Positions 6,859 through 16,144 of a stretch of DNA of 64,000 bases are shown one piece after another; positions within the stretch are counted from its first letter, which is position 1; every line of letters begins with the position of its first letter. The stretch spans positions 248,001 to 312,000 of the forward strand of contig BAOK01000001.1 in NCBI GenBank assembly GCA_000509225.1. Reading direction: 5' to 3'. Source of the DNA: Parvibaculaceae bacterium Mf 1.05b.01 (lineage in GTDB: Bacteria; Pseudomonadota; Alphaproteobacteria; Parvibaculales; Parvibaculaceae). The translations under genes and the position numbers were made by a program. Under the pieces are notes generated by a model. It was given only the letters and a program-made list of their open reading frames with translations, was not told the origin of the DNA and ran no database searches.

Positions 6859-9624
6859 TCATTGCCCTAACCGTTCTAGAAGGGCAGGCAGATGAACCTG
6901 ATCTGCTTTGTAGTTCCCAGTGAGCGCGTACATGACAATGTTCACGCCGGTCCGTGTTGCAATTTCCCGTTGGCGTTCTCCGCCGGGAACGGCTGCATGC
7001 AGCGCCCGTCCCGATGCATCGCGAGCCCAGGCCCCTGCATAGTCGTTTGATCCAATGAGGATCGCGGAGACGCCATCGTTACTTGTCGAGGTTGCTCCGT
7101 CGCCTGCACGGGCGCGTTCAATCCAGAGATGCCCGCCATCCCAGCGGCCAGGGAAATCGGCCAGCAGATAAAATGCTTTTGTCAGCACGTGTGTATCTGG
7201 CACAGGCTCCAGTGGCGGGATGTCGAGCTGTTCCAGAAGGTCGCGCAGTGCCTGGCTCGATTTGGTGGTGAGACCCTGAATGGTGCGGTCCTGATCGCGC
7301 GTGTCGAAGAGGATGGTTCCGCCCTGGCGCATATAGGTCTCAATCCGCGCAAGCCCTGCTGGTGATATGTCAGATTGAAACTCACTGATCGGCCAATATA
7401 GGAGAGGGAAGAATGCAAGCTCGTCCTGTTCAATGTTGACACCGATCGGTGCGCCGGGCTCCAGTGCTGTGCGCCGGCGCAGTGCGTCGCTTAGCCCCGT
7501 GAGGCCCGCGCGGCTCAGTTCATCCAGGTTGCTATCTCCCGTCAAGACATAGGCAAGATGGGTTTCAAGGACCGCGGCGAGAGCTGCGTCGTCGCTCTCT
7601 GCAGCTTCGGGAGTGCCTGGTGTTGCGACGAGCAGGATGGCTGCTATGCCCAACGCAGCAGGCTGGACTTTGGCAAAAGTCCGTCGTGAAAGCTTCCCAC
7701 TCAACACCAGTGCGGCAATGCTGTCTGCCAGAAGCATAAGAAGCGCAATGATGAAGATGGGGGCTTGAAGCTCCCGTTCGTTGCCACGCGCAAAGGTTCG
7801 GCGGGTGGTCACACCCTCCAGCTCGGGTAGGGGGGTGAGTACTGTTTCGGCGTTGGTGAGGTTGAGTGCGCGCGCGGACCCGGCATCTCCATACAGGCCG
7901 GGAGGATGAATGGCGGTCGGCTCTATCGTGGCGATGTCCGCACGGGAGATCGGTATTGTCCAGGGCGGTGGCGTGGTGAAAGTGCCATAAGCATCGAGCA
8001 TGGTGCGAGGTGCCAGCGTTGCGCCGGTGTTTGCGTCCTGTGCGATCGCCGTGCCCTGGGCAAGATCAACAAGGCGGCGCAACATATCCACGTAGAGCCC
8101 TGAAAGGGCCAGATTGGACCATTCAGCATTTGCGGTGACATGAAAGAGCACGATCCATCCGTCGCCATCGGCGCGTGCGGTGACAAGTGGGGTGCCATCT
8201 TTCAACTGTGCCCAGACGCGCCCTGTCAGATTGCCTCGCGGGTCGGCGAGAACTTGTCGTTTGACGGCGACATCTTCGGGGACAGTGATGCCGGAAAATG
8301 GACTATCGGTGGCGAATGGCGCCAGCGTCTGCGGTTCTGTCCAGGAAAGCGCACCGCCCAGCTCGCGTCCGCCAGAGCGCAGCGGCACGGGAATGAGGGG
8401 GTCGGCCTGGGCTGCAAGGCGGGGGCCGGCAAAGCGCACCAGCACGCCGCCATCTTTGATCCACTCTGATGCCACTTCCACATCTGGCGGTGATAGGCGT
8501 CCAAGATCGGCCAGAAGCAATACGGAGAGGGGTTCTGCCAATAATTGTGCGACAGGACTTGTACCTTCTTCTTCGCTGGATGGGGTGCGGACGTCGACAA
8601 AAGGTTCAAGTGCCCGTTCCAAATAATAGAGGTCAGAGAGCAGCGGCTGGTCTTTCGCTGTGCCCGACACCATTCCGAGGGTGCGTCTGCGCCAGCGTTC
8701 ATCCAGCACCAGCGTCCCTCCAGCTGTCGCATTGCTGCTCAAAGAGATGCGGGAGATTTCATTTCGCAGCTCCAATGGAAGATTGATCACGGCTTCGGTT
8801 TGGAGCGCATTGTCTGGAAATGAAAAGGGCGCGCGCCCGAGTGGGCGGCCATCAACAGCAAAAGCCGTGATGTCTCCCTGGTGAAGGGCTGCCTGGGTCG
8901 CGCGAATGAGCGGCACGGTGACGGTTCCCGTGCCGGTGGCAGGTGGAAGGAGAGCGAGAGGCTGGTCACTTGCCACCGGTTCGATGAGTTCGATGTCGGT
9001 ATTAAGGGAAGTCAGGTAAGTTGCGAGGGCATCTGCCGCCCCATCCTCCAGGCCATCGGAGATCCAGATGGTCTGACTGGGGTTTTCAGTGAGTGTTTGA
9101 AGCTTCTCGATCAGCGCGGAGCGATCTACATCAAGGGGCTGGGGCTGAAGGGCGCCCAGGCGGCTTTCAGCTTCTGATGATCCTTCGAAGGCAAGTATTT
9201 CGGGAATAGCCTCAGGCGCAGAGCCGGTGATGGCGACACGGCGATTGTCGCGGGCGGCCTGCATGATGATGCTCGCCGCGAGCGCCTGGCGCTGTGACCA
9301 ATCCTTGGCGGATGCCCACCCATTGTCGATGACGATAAGGAGAGGGCCTGAACCTGCGATGCGTTCGGCGGGTCGCCAAAGTGGTGTGCTAAGCGCGATT
9401 ATGATTAGTGCCGCCAATGTCAGCCGCAGAAGAAGCAGCCAGAGAGGTGTATGCGCAGGGCTTTCCGTTTCGGGCACCAGTCCCAGAAGAAGTCGGATGG
9501 CTGGAAACCGCACCCGTTGTGGGGCGGGTGGTGTGGCGCGTAGCAGCCACCAGATGACTGGCAGGCTCAGCAGGCCGATCAAGACCCAGGGGGCCGCAAA
9601 GGCAAGGGGGCCAAGGGAGAGCAT
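6859..9624 (-). CDS. DUF4159 protein with BatA-like N-terminus
   Basis: A 921-residue membrane protein. The N-terminus is BatA-like, with two hydrophobic helices and the PAPQRVRFPAIRLL segment between them. A degenerate VWA-like region follows, then another helix near residue 635, and a C-terminal DUF4159 domain (PLLYWPISEFQSD, GGTILFDTRDQD, FPGRWDGGHLWIE). Its start overlaps the DUF58 stop, so translation is probably coupled. The architecture is characteristic of the alphaproteobacterial MoxR operon. Molecular function is unknown. Confidence 0.8.
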   Translation of the reverse strand: MLSLGPLAFAAPWVLIGLLSLPVIWWLLRATPPAPQRVRFPAIRLLLGLVPETESPAHTPLWLLLLRLTLAALIIIALSTPLWRPAERIAGSGPLLIVIDNGWASAKDWSQRQALAASIIMQAARDNRRVAITGSAPEAIPEILAFEGSSEAESRLGALQPQPLDVDRSALIEKLQTLTENPSQTIWISDGLEDGAADALATYLTSLNTDIELIEPVASDQPLALLPPATGTGTVTVPLIRATQAALHQGDITAFAVDGRPLGRAPFSFPDNALQTEAVINLPLELRNEISRISLSSNATAGGTLVLDERWRRRTLGMVSGTAKDQPLLSDLYYLERALEPFVDVRTPSSEEEGTSPVAQLLAEPLSVLLLADLGRLSPPDVEVASEWIKDGGVLVRFAGPRLAAQADPLIPVPLRSGGRELGGALSWTEPQTLAPFATDSPFSGITVPEDVAVKRQVLADPRGNLTGRVWAQLKDGTPLVTARADGDGWIVLFHVTANAEWSNLALSGLYVDMLRRLVDLAQGTAIAQDANTGATLAPRTMLDAYGTFTTPPPWTIPISRADIATIEPTAIHPPGLYGDAGSARALNLTNAETVLTPLPELEGVTTRRTFARGNERELQAPIFIIALLMLLADSIAALVLSGKLSRRTFAKVQPAALGIAAILLVATPGTPEAAESDDAALAAVLETHLAYVLTGDSNLDELSRAGLTGLSDALRRRTALEPGAPIGVNIEQDELAFFPLLYWPISEFQSDISPAGLARIETYMRQGGTILFDTRDQDRTIQGLTTKSSQALRDLLEQLDIPPLEPVPDTHVLTKAFYLLADFPGRWDGGHLWIERARAGDGATSTSNDGVSAILIGSNDYAGAWARDASGRALHAAVPGGERQREIATRTGVNIVMYALTGNYKADQVHLPALLERLGQ

Positions 9625-10547
9625 CAGGACCTCGCCATCTGAATAGCATCAGGTGCGCCTGAAATGATTCCGTAGAGCGATAGCAGGGCACTGGTTGGTG
9701 AATGGTCTGTCCGGTGCGTAGCGAACGACCAGCTGATCGATCGCGCCATGTCCTGCAGGGCAGCCTGGTGGGTGGCAAGCCGGTCCTGATAGGCAGTGCG
9801 AATGGTCTCGGCGCGACTGACCAGCAGTTTGAGGTCTTCCTCGACACCCTCGAATTCCGTTCGCCCATCGAAGGGGAGGTTAGTCTCCGCCGGATCCAGC
9901 ACCTGCACAAGATGACCCGTCACACCTGAAGCGGCGAGCTGCCGGACACGCTGCGAAAGCTCTTCTGTTGGATCAAGAAAGTCTCCGATCAGCACCATGG
10001 TGGCATATCGTGGCAGCTCTTGAAGGGGTGGCAGGCCGGATTGCTCGCTGGTCTGCGTATGGTTGCTCAGCCAATGATTGGTCAGCCGATTTAGCCCTGA
10101 GCGACCGCTTGATGGCACACCGTCCTGGCCGAGAGCCGCAACCCGCTCTCCCGCCCGGGTCAGCAGGCTGGCGAGGGCTATTCCCAGGACGAGGGCGCGA
10201 TCTCGCTTGAGGCAGGGGGCGAGGTCCGACCGGTAAGACATGGATGCTGATTGATCGCACCAAAGCCATACGCTTTGGGAGGCATCCCATTCATTCTCCC
10301 GCACAAAAAGATGCTGAGACCTGGCTGACTGGCGCCAGTCAATGGCGTTTGCTGTGTCGCTGGTGTCATAGCGCCTGTATTGCCAGAAGCTTTCCCCTGG
10401 CCCGGTGCTCCTGCGTCCATGAATGCCTTGCTCGACTGTGTTTGCCACACGCTCTGCCTCTGCCATCAATGGCGGCAGACTTGCCGCAAGAGATTGGGCT
10501 TCAGCAAAAGTGGTCGTGCCACCGGGACTGGTCGACAGTTTGGCCAT
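9624..10547 (-). CDS. DUF58 domain-containing protein
   Basis: A 307-residue protein of the DUF58 family, whose members are VWA-like partners of MoxR ATPases. The hallmark region is visible: a GIHGRRSTGPGESFWQYRRY segment followed by DTANAIDWRQSARS and the DQSASM motif. No membrane helix is evident. It sits 8 bp after moxR and overlaps the DUF4159 start, in a four-gene operon. Confidence 0.88.
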   Translation of the reverse strand: MAKLSTSPGGTTTFAEAQSLAASLPPLMAEAERVANTVEQGIHGRRSTGPGESFWQYRRYDTSDTANAIDWRQSARSQHLFVRENEWDASQSVWLWCDQSASMSYRSDLAPCLKRDRALVLGIALASLLTRAGERVAALGQDGVPSSGRSGLNRLTNHWLSNHTQTSEQSGLPPLQELPRYATMVLIGDFLDPTEELSQRVRQLAASGVTGHLVQVLDPAETNLPFDGRTEFEGVEEDLKLLVSRAETIRTAYQDRLATHQAALQDMARSISWSFATHRTDHSPTSALLSLYGIISGAPDAIQMARS

Positions 10548-10555
10548 AAGGCGTA

Positions 10556-11554
10556 TTACCCCAGCCGTTTCGTCAGGCGGTCAATCACTCCGGCAACGGT
10601 GACGCCTTCGGCGCGGGCTGCAAATGTGAGGGCCATGCGATGGCGGAGAATGGGTTCTGCCAGCGCAACTACATCATCGATGGAAGGTGCAAAGCGACCA
10701 TCCATCAGGGCCCGAACTCGAACGGCGAGCATCAGGGCCTGGCTTGCGCGAGGGCCGGGACCCCAGGCAACATTTTCTGTAACCTCAGCTACATCACCTT
10801 CATGGGGTCGGGCGCTCCGTACGAGTTCCAGGATGGCATCGACGACCTGATCGCCGACGGGAATGCGGCGGACAAGGCGTTGGATCTGCTGCAGTTCCTC
10901 TGCGGTGAGAACCTGCTTGGAAGTCGCCTCATCTGACCCTGTGGTCGCGAGCAACATGCGGCGCTCCGCTTCCAGGTCAGGGTAGTGGACGTCAATCTCC
11001 ATCAAAAACCGGTCGAGCTGTGCTTCAGGCAACGGATAAGTGCCTTCCTGCTCCAGCGGGTTCTGCGTCGCCAGCACATGGAAGGGCCGGGGCAGTTCGT
11101 GACGTTGTCCGGCAACCGTCACATGGTGTTCCTGCATGGCCTGCAGCAGTGCGGACTGGGTGCGGGGGCTGGCGCGGTTGATCTCGTCGGCCATGAGAAG
11201 TTGGCAGAACACAGGACCGGGAATGAAGCGGAAGCTGCGTTTGCCGCTCTCGCTTTCTTCCAGGACTTCAGAGCCCACAATATCCGCAGGCATGAGATCG
11301 GGGGTGAATTGAACGCGCTTATCGTCCAACCCCAAAACCGTGCCCAAGGTGTGGACGAGCAAGGTCTTTGCGAGGCCGGGGACGCCGACAAGAAGGGCGT
11401 GACCTCCGGCCAGGACAGTTATGAGTGTCTGGTCGACGACGGCTTCCTGCCCATAGATGATCTCGCCAATGGCGGATTTCGCCCGAGCGACCTTCTCACC
11501 AGCGGCTTCGATTTCTTTGACGACGTCGCCGCCTTCTTCACTGACTGTCTGCAT
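10556..11554 (-). CDS. MoxR-family AAA+ ATPase
   Basis: AAA+ ATPase of the MoxR group, 332 residues from the chosen start. Walker A is GVPGLAKT, Walker B is LLMADEINRA, and the sensor region reads VLATQNPLEQEGTYPLPEAQLDRF, which is diagnostic for MoxR. The frame is open upstream to 11800, but family length and the MQTVSEEGG start at 11554 argue for the shorter form; an ATG at 11650 is the main alternative. It is the first gene of the moxR-DUF58-DUF4159-VWA operon and probably remodels a complex held by the VWA partners. Confidence 0.88.
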   Translation of the reverse strand: MQTVSEEGGDVVKEIEAAGEKVARAKSAIGEIIYGQEAVVDQTLITVLAGGHALLVGVPGLAKTLLVHTLGTVLGLDDKRVQFTPDLMPADIVGSEVLEESESGKRSFRFIPGPVFCQLLMADEINRASPRTQSALLQAMQEHHVTVAGQRHELPRPFHVLATQNPLEQEGTYPLPEAQLDRFLMEIDVHYPDLEAERRMLLATTGSDEATSKQVLTAEELQQIQRLVRRIPVGDQVVDAILELVRSARPHEGDVAEVTENVAWGPGPRASQALMLAVRVRALMDGRFAPSIDDVVALAEPILRHRMALTFAARAEGVTVAGVIDRLTKRLG

Positions 11555-11748
11555 TGCCCTACATATATGGTTGCGTGAGACGGGAATAAGGCCCGGCACG
11601 GGGGAATCGGTGGCTTTTTGTCTTCGTTTGGCCAGTGTAACGGGACTCATGTCCCCTTTGTGACCGAGATTTCGGCCATTATGGCCCGGCTTTAGGGCCT
11701 GAGGATACTTTCGGGGACATGACAAGGTTGTGAGAAAGCGGGTTTTTG

Positions 11749-12381
11749 ATGTCTGAGAGCGAAAAAACGGAAAATGGAGGCTCTGCGGCTCCCTCGGCAC
11801 GGGCGCCGACCGAAGTTCTCAAAGGCTTGGGCGCGGCGCAAGCCGCAGGGGATAAGGCCCGCGGTCTGCCGCCGGTTCACCTCTGGAACCCTCCCTTCTG
11901 CGGTGATCTCGATATGCGGATCAAGCGGGACGGGACCTGGCATTATCTGGGCTCACCGATTGGCCGCCAACGGTTGGTGCGACTTTTCTCGACGGTTTTG
12001 CGAAAAGATGAGGATGACTATTTCCTTGTTACCCCGGTCGAGAAGATCGGGATTACGGTCGATGATGTGCCTTTTTTGGCGGTAGCCATGTCTGTGGAAG
12101 GGGAAGGTCAGTCTCAAGTGCTCTCCTTTGAAACGAGCGTTGGTGACAGCGTGACGGTGGATGCAGAGCACCCGATGCGATTTGAGGTGGATGAAGCTAC
12201 CGGGGAGCCTGCTCCTTACGTGCTGGTTCGAGCCCGGCTGGAAGCGCTGATCAACAGGGCCGTGTTCTATGATCTCGTGGAGCTTGGTGTCGAAGAAGAG
12301 ATAGATGGCGCGCGCTGGTTCGGCGTCTGGAGTTCCGGTGACTTCTACAAATTTATGCCTGCGGGCGAGCTGGTGGCCTGA
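11749..12381 (+). CDS. DUF1285 domain-containing protein
   Basis: A 210-residue soluble protein of the DUF1285 family, recognised by [18 protein letters not shown] near the start, [23 protein letters not shown] and the [13 protein letters not shown] block. Function is unknown, but the gene commonly heads a cluster with a CoA-pyrophosphatase NUDIX gene and the CCA-adding enzyme in Alphaproteobacteria, as here. ATG at 11749 is preferred over an in-frame TTG just upstream. It is divergent from moxR. Confidence 0.88.
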   Translation: MSESEKTENGGSAAPSARAPTEVLKGLGAAQAAGDKARGLPPVHLWNPPFCGDLDMRIKRDGTWHYLGSPIGRQRLVRLFSTVLRKDEDDYFLVTPVEKIGITVDDVPFLAVAMSVEGEGQSQVLSFETSVGDSVTVDAEHPMRFEVDEATGEPAPYVLVRARLEALINRAVFYDLVELGVEEEIDGARWFGVWSSGDFYKFMPAGELVA

Positions 12382-12386
12382 GGTTC

Positions 12387-13034
12387 ATGGAAGACTATAA
12401 AGCACGTATTCTCGCCAGCATTGATCTGGAAACGCCTTCGCTTGATCGCATTCTGGAGCCGACAGGTGCCGGGGTGCGCGGCGATAAAGACTTGAACCCG
12501 GACGACTGGGTTGACCCTAAGGACCGGCCCGACCTTCGGCTTGCGGCTGTGCTCGTGCCGATCATTGAACATGATGCGGGGCCGACGGTTCTGCTTACCC
12601 GGCGGGCGGATCACCTCAATTCCCATTCCGGCCAGGTGGCTTTTCCGGGTGGCAAAGTTGAGCCGGGAGAAACGCCTGTCGATGGGGCGTTGCGGGAAGC
12701 GGAAGAAGAGGTGGGGCTTGATCGTTCCTTTGTGGATGTTGTCGGGTTCCTGAACCCTTACGAGACTGGTACTGGGTTTCGGATCTTGCCTGTGATCTCT
12801 TTTGTGCGTCCGGGTTTTTCATTAACCGCGGAACCTGGCGAAGTGGCCGAAATATTTGAAGTGCCGCTCAGCTTTCTCATGAATGTTGATAACCATGAAC
12901 GCCATAGTGTTTTCTGGCGGGGGAAGCGACGCGCTTATTATGCAATGCCCTATCAGGGTCACTATATATGGGGCGCAACAGCCGGTATGATCCGGAACTT
13001 GCACGACAGACTCCATAATGGGACTCAAGTTTAA
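12387..13034 (+). CDS. CoA pyrophosphatase-type NUDIX hydrolase
   Basis: A 215-residue NUDIX protein of the CoA-pyrophosphatase type, expected to split coenzyme A to 4'-phosphopantetheine and 3',5'-ADP. The subfamily signature LLTRRADHLNSHSGQVAFPGG directly precedes the Nudix box, whose core reads REAEEEVGL. It starts 5 bp after the DUF1285 stop, and its own stop overlaps the next ATG, indicating coupled translation. Confidence 0.9.
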   Translation: MEDYKARILASIDLETPSLDRILEPTGAGVRGDKDLNPDDWVDPKDRPDLRLAAVLVPIIEHDAGPTVLLTRRADHLNSHSGQVAFPGGKVEPGETPVDGALREAEEEVGLDRSFVDVVGFLNPYETGTGFRILPVISFVRPGFSLTAEPGEVAEIFEVPLSFLMNVDNHERHSVFWRGKRRAYYAMPYQGHYIWGATAGMIRNLHDRLHNGTQV

Positions 13035-13297
13035 TGGCGCGCTTCCTGATTAATTTCCTTTTCTTTCTTCTGCCCTTTGCGACCTATTGGATTTTTATCC
13101 TCATCTCCCGCAAGGCAGAGGACCGGCCGGACCTTAAATGGAGCGAAGCGCCTTTCGGATGGCTCATCGTTGCCGGATTGACGCTGGGTGTCGGGAGTAT
13201 GGTCGTTGCTGGTATCTATACTGCGAACACTGCAGGCACCGACTATGAGCCTGCGCGATTGATCGATGGTGAGATTCAATCCGGCACGGTCGACTAG
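13034..13297 (+). CDS. Small membrane protein, DUF6111-like
   Basis: An 87-residue protein with two predicted membrane helices (about residues 5-24 and 43-62) separated by a short charged loop. The ATG overlaps the stop of the CoA NUDIX gene by one base. Placement between that gene and the CCA-adding enzyme matches the alphaproteobacterial DUF6111 position. Function unknown. Confidence 0.75.
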   Translation: MARFLINFLFFLLPFATYWIFILISRKAEDRPDLKWSEAPFGWLIVAGLTLGVGSMVVAGIYTANTAGTDYEPARLIDGEIQSGTVD

Positions 13298-13324
13298 AAC
13301 CTTGTAAGTGATTTGGAGCAGGTG

Positions 13325-14578
13325 ATGAGTGAACAAAAGCGAGGCGAACTCGCTGTCCATGACTGGCTGAAGAATGAAACCACGCAGAAGGTAATGACTG
13401 CGCTTGGCGGTGAGAAGGGCCAAGCACGGTTTGTTGGTGGCTGTGTGCGCAATGCGCTGCTGATGGAACCTGTGAGCGATGTGGATATCGCAACGGTTCA
13501 CGCACCGGCTGAGGCGACGAAATTTCTGGAAGCAGCGGGCGTGAAAGTTGTGCCCACAGGTTTTGACCATGGCACCGTGACAGCTGTGCTTGATGGCAAG
13601 CATTTTGAAGTGACAACGCTTCGAGTGGATGTGGCGACGGATGGTCGGCGCGCCGATGTCGCGTTCACGCAAGACTGGGTGGAAGATGCGAAACGCCGCG
13701 ACTTCACCATGAACGCGCTTTACGCGGATATGGACGGAACGGTGCACGACCCGCTGGGTGGTCGTACTGATCTCGACGCCCGGTTGGTGCGCTTTATTGG
13801 CGACCCGCATGACCGGATCCGCGAAGATTATCTGCGGATCCTGCGGTTCTTTCGCTTTCATGCACATTACGGTTCCGGCGAGCCGGATGCGGCGGGGCTG
13901 AAAGCCTGTGCCGAAGAGGCCGACGGTTTGAAGCAGCTGTCAGCAGAGCGGGTGCAGGCGGAACTCCTGAAACTGCTTAGCGCGGATGAAGCAGGGGACG
14001 CGCTTCGCCAGATGGCGGCGACGGGTATCCTGCCGCTGGTGCTGCCGGAGGCGACCCGTCTCGACCGGCTGGAAGCGGTGGTGGATATTGAGGCGAACCA
14101 GCTCTTTACGTCTGATCCGGTTTTGCGCCTTTCAAGTGCGTTGGAGCTGGATGCAGATGGTGTCGAGGCGCTTGCGATCCGTTTGAAGCTTTCGAAGAAA
14201 GATCGGGATCGCATCAAAGGCATGCAGACCGATGAAACAAAAATCGTCTGTTATCTCTCTGTGCGCGAGGTCCACAAAGCTCTCTACCTGATGGGCGTGC
14301 AGTGTTTTAAAGACCGGGTCATGTTTGGCTGGGCGACAGACAAGAAGGGCGCCAACGCGATGCAATGGCGCGCGCTGCTGGCGATGGCAGATAGTTGGGA
14401 ACGGCCTAAATTGATGCTCAATGGATCGATGATGAAGGCCGCTGGCGTTCCGGAAGGCCCGGAGATGAGCCGAGTCTTCAAAGAAGTCGAAGAATGGTGG
14501 GTCGATGCAGGCTTCATCGAAGATGAGTTCTCCATCATTGAACGCTTAAAGGCCGTTGTTCAGGCAACGGTGTATTGA
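13325..14578 (+). CDS. cca: CCA tRNA nucleotidyltransferase
   Basis: A 417-residue class II tRNA nucleotidyltransferase/poly(A) polymerase-family enzyme that adds or repairs the tRNA 3' CCA. The nucleotidyltransferase head is seen as FVGGCVRNALL with the catalytic DVDIAT aspartates; R-RRDFTMNALYAD and the D-PHDRIREDYLRILRFFRF block follow. The frame begins at a TTG, but ATG 13325 with GGAG six bases upstream is better. Last core member of the DUF1285-NUDIX-DUF6111-cca cluster. Confidence 0.93.
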   Translation: MSEQKRGELAVHDWLKNETTQKVMTALGGEKGQARFVGGCVRNALLMEPVSDVDIATVHAPAEATKFLEAAGVKVVPTGFDHGTVTAVLDGKHFEVTTLRVDVATDGRRADVAFTQDWVEDAKRRDFTMNALYADMDGTVHDPLGGRTDLDARLVRFIGDPHDRIREDYLRILRFFRFHAHYGSGEPDAAGLKACAEEADGLKQLSAERVQAELLKLLSADEAGDALRQMAATGILPLVLPEATRLDRLEAVVDIEANQLFTSDPVLRLSSALELDADGVEALAIRLKLSKKDRDRIKGMQTDETKIVCYLSVREVHKALYLMGVQCFKDRVMFGWATDKKGANAMQWRALLAMADSWERPKLMLNGSMMKAAGVPEGPEMSRVFKEVEEWWVDAGFIEDEFSIIERLKAVVQATVY

Positions 14579-14581
14579 GCT

Positions 14582-15337
14582 GTGGCTGACGGATCGGTGT
14601 TTTCCCTGAAAGGCAAGCGGGCGCTTGTAACAGGTGCTACGCAAGGGCTCGGGTTTGAGATTGCAAAAGCGCTTGCGGACGCAGGTGCCCGGGTTCTGCT
14701 GAATGGGCGCGATGCAGCGCGTGCGGACGCTGCTGCGGAGAAACTCCGTGCAATAGGAGATGTGCAGGCTCTTGTTTTTGATGTCGCGGATGAAGCCGCC
14801 GTGGCATCAGCGTTCGAAGCGCTTCCTGAGCGCAGGCTCGACATTCTTGTGAACAATGTGGGGCTCCGGGATCGTCGTGGGCTAGATGATCATTCGCTCG
14901 ATGATGTGCGCGCCATGCTCAATGTGAACCTTGTGGCGCCATTTGATCTGTCGCGTCGTGCCGCCGCGCTCATGGGCGCAGGTGGGCGCATCATCAACAT
15001 CACATCAATAGCGGGCCCGCTTTCCAACAAGGGCGACACGCCTTACACGATTGCCAAAGGGGGCCTCACGTCCCTCACGCGCGCCCTGGCGGCGGAACTC
15101 GGTGAACGACAAATCACCGTGAATGCCATTGCGCCGGGTTTCTTTGCGACAGAACGCAATGAGGAACTGACGTCTGATCCTTCCATTGATCGCTGGCTTG
15201 AGCAGCGCACGAGCCTCGGTCGCTGGGCGCGCCCGGAAGAGATTGGCGGGGCGGCGGTGTTTCTCGCGTCAGAGGCGGCGTCTTATGTCACCGGCCATGT
15301 GCTCTTTGTGGATGGTGGCTACGCCGCGCATTTTTAA
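14582..15337 (+). CDS. SDR-family oxidoreductase (gluconate 5-dehydrogenase-like)
   Basis: A classical 251-residue short-chain dehydrogenase starting at GTG three bases after the cca stop. Motifs are TGATQGLG for cofactor, NNVG, an active-site Ser in ITSIAG and Y-TIA-K, with the C-terminal DGGYA typical of homotetrameric SDRs. The overall look is closest to gluconate 5-dehydrogenases, but the substrate is not determined by sequence. Confidence 0.85.
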   Translation: MADGSVFSLKGKRALVTGATQGLGFEIAKALADAGARVLLNGRDAARADAAAEKLRAIGDVQALVFDVADEAAVASAFEALPERRLDILVNNVGLRDRRGLDDHSLDDVRAMLNVNLVAPFDLSRRAAALMGAGGRIINITSIAGPLSNKGDTPYTIAKGGLTSLTRALAAELGERQITVNAIAPGFFATERNEELTSDPSIDRWLEQRTSLGRWARPEEIGGAAVFLASEAASYVTGHVLFVDGGYAAHF

Positions 15338-15514
15338 GTTTTGCTACGAGTTGTGGGGTTCTTCGACAAGCGATCAGGTGTTCCTGTTGCTGGTTATCGG
15401 AAGCCCGGGCATGATTTCACTGAGGAGCTGCAGTCTGTGTTCCACCCGTGGGGCGCTGATGCATATGGGTTTGTTATCAGGTTGTTCTCTGAGATAAAGC
15501 GATGCGGAAAAGAC

Positions 15515-16120
15515 CTATGTTTCGCGAGAGAAAGGCTCCGGTGCAGAGACTCTGAAGAAGGGCTCAAGTTTTGAATTGCTTGTGGCCAGTGGTTGCCACA
15601 TGCAAAGAAGCGGAACCGACTCATCATTTCTATTCGTGTAGTCGTCCCCTAATTCGCTGATCCTTGATTGAAAACTCACCTTCTTTACAGCGGATAGGTT
15701 TCTCTTATCATCCAGAATTGCGGTCCATTGCTCCTGCGCGCGCAATTTGACCTCTTCGTCGGTAGCGTTTGGGGCGAGGCTGTAGTTTTTCACTCGCGAG
15801 AAGGTGCTCCAGTTTTTCACCTCTGTTTGGTAAAGAGTGGACATTCCCTCGGTGTCGAAACACTCAATCCAGGCGTCTAGCTTTTGCTGCCCATTTTCTT
15901 GTCTGCAATGGTAGCTTAAAACATCGGACTTTCCTTTCCCGGCCGTGTGTTTGTTGTCCCAATAGTGTTGGAACAAGCCGAGCACCAAGTCTTCACCGAT
16001 TACACCTGTAAGGGCACTCGCGTGTGACCCGATCGTTTCGTCATTTATCTTGCGTTTGCTGAATCCACTTTTTTTATTGTCATAAAGGTCTAAGAGATCG
16101 GTCTTGCTTATTTGGATCAT
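15515..16120 (-). CDS. Orphan PD-(D/E)XK nuclease-like protein
   Basis: A 201-residue protein that I do not recognise as a named family. An E-D-ExK arrangement fits the PD-(D/E)XK fold: Glu43 in GVIGEDLVLGL, Asp82 in KLDAWIE and Glu100-Val-Lys102 in YQTEVKNW. The rest is hydrophilic without membrane segments. GC is about 45-48% over sampled lines, lower than neighbours, and the gene sits between an SDR and hemF, so it looks acquired. No methyltransferase or helicase partner is adjacent, so a restriction role is only one possibility. Confidence 0.6.
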   Translation of the reverse strand: MIQISKTDLLDLYDNKKSGFSKRKINDETIGSHASALTGVIGEDLVLGLFQHYWDNKHTAGKGKSDVLSYHCRQENGQQKLDAWIECFDTEGMSTLYQTEVKNWSTFSRVKNYSLAPNATDEEVKLRAQEQWTAILDDKRNLSAVKKVSFQSRISELGDDYTNRNDESVPLLCMWQPLATSNSKLEPFFRVSAPEPFSRET

Positions 16121-16144
16121 CTTCAGCTCCTATGCAGACGAATC

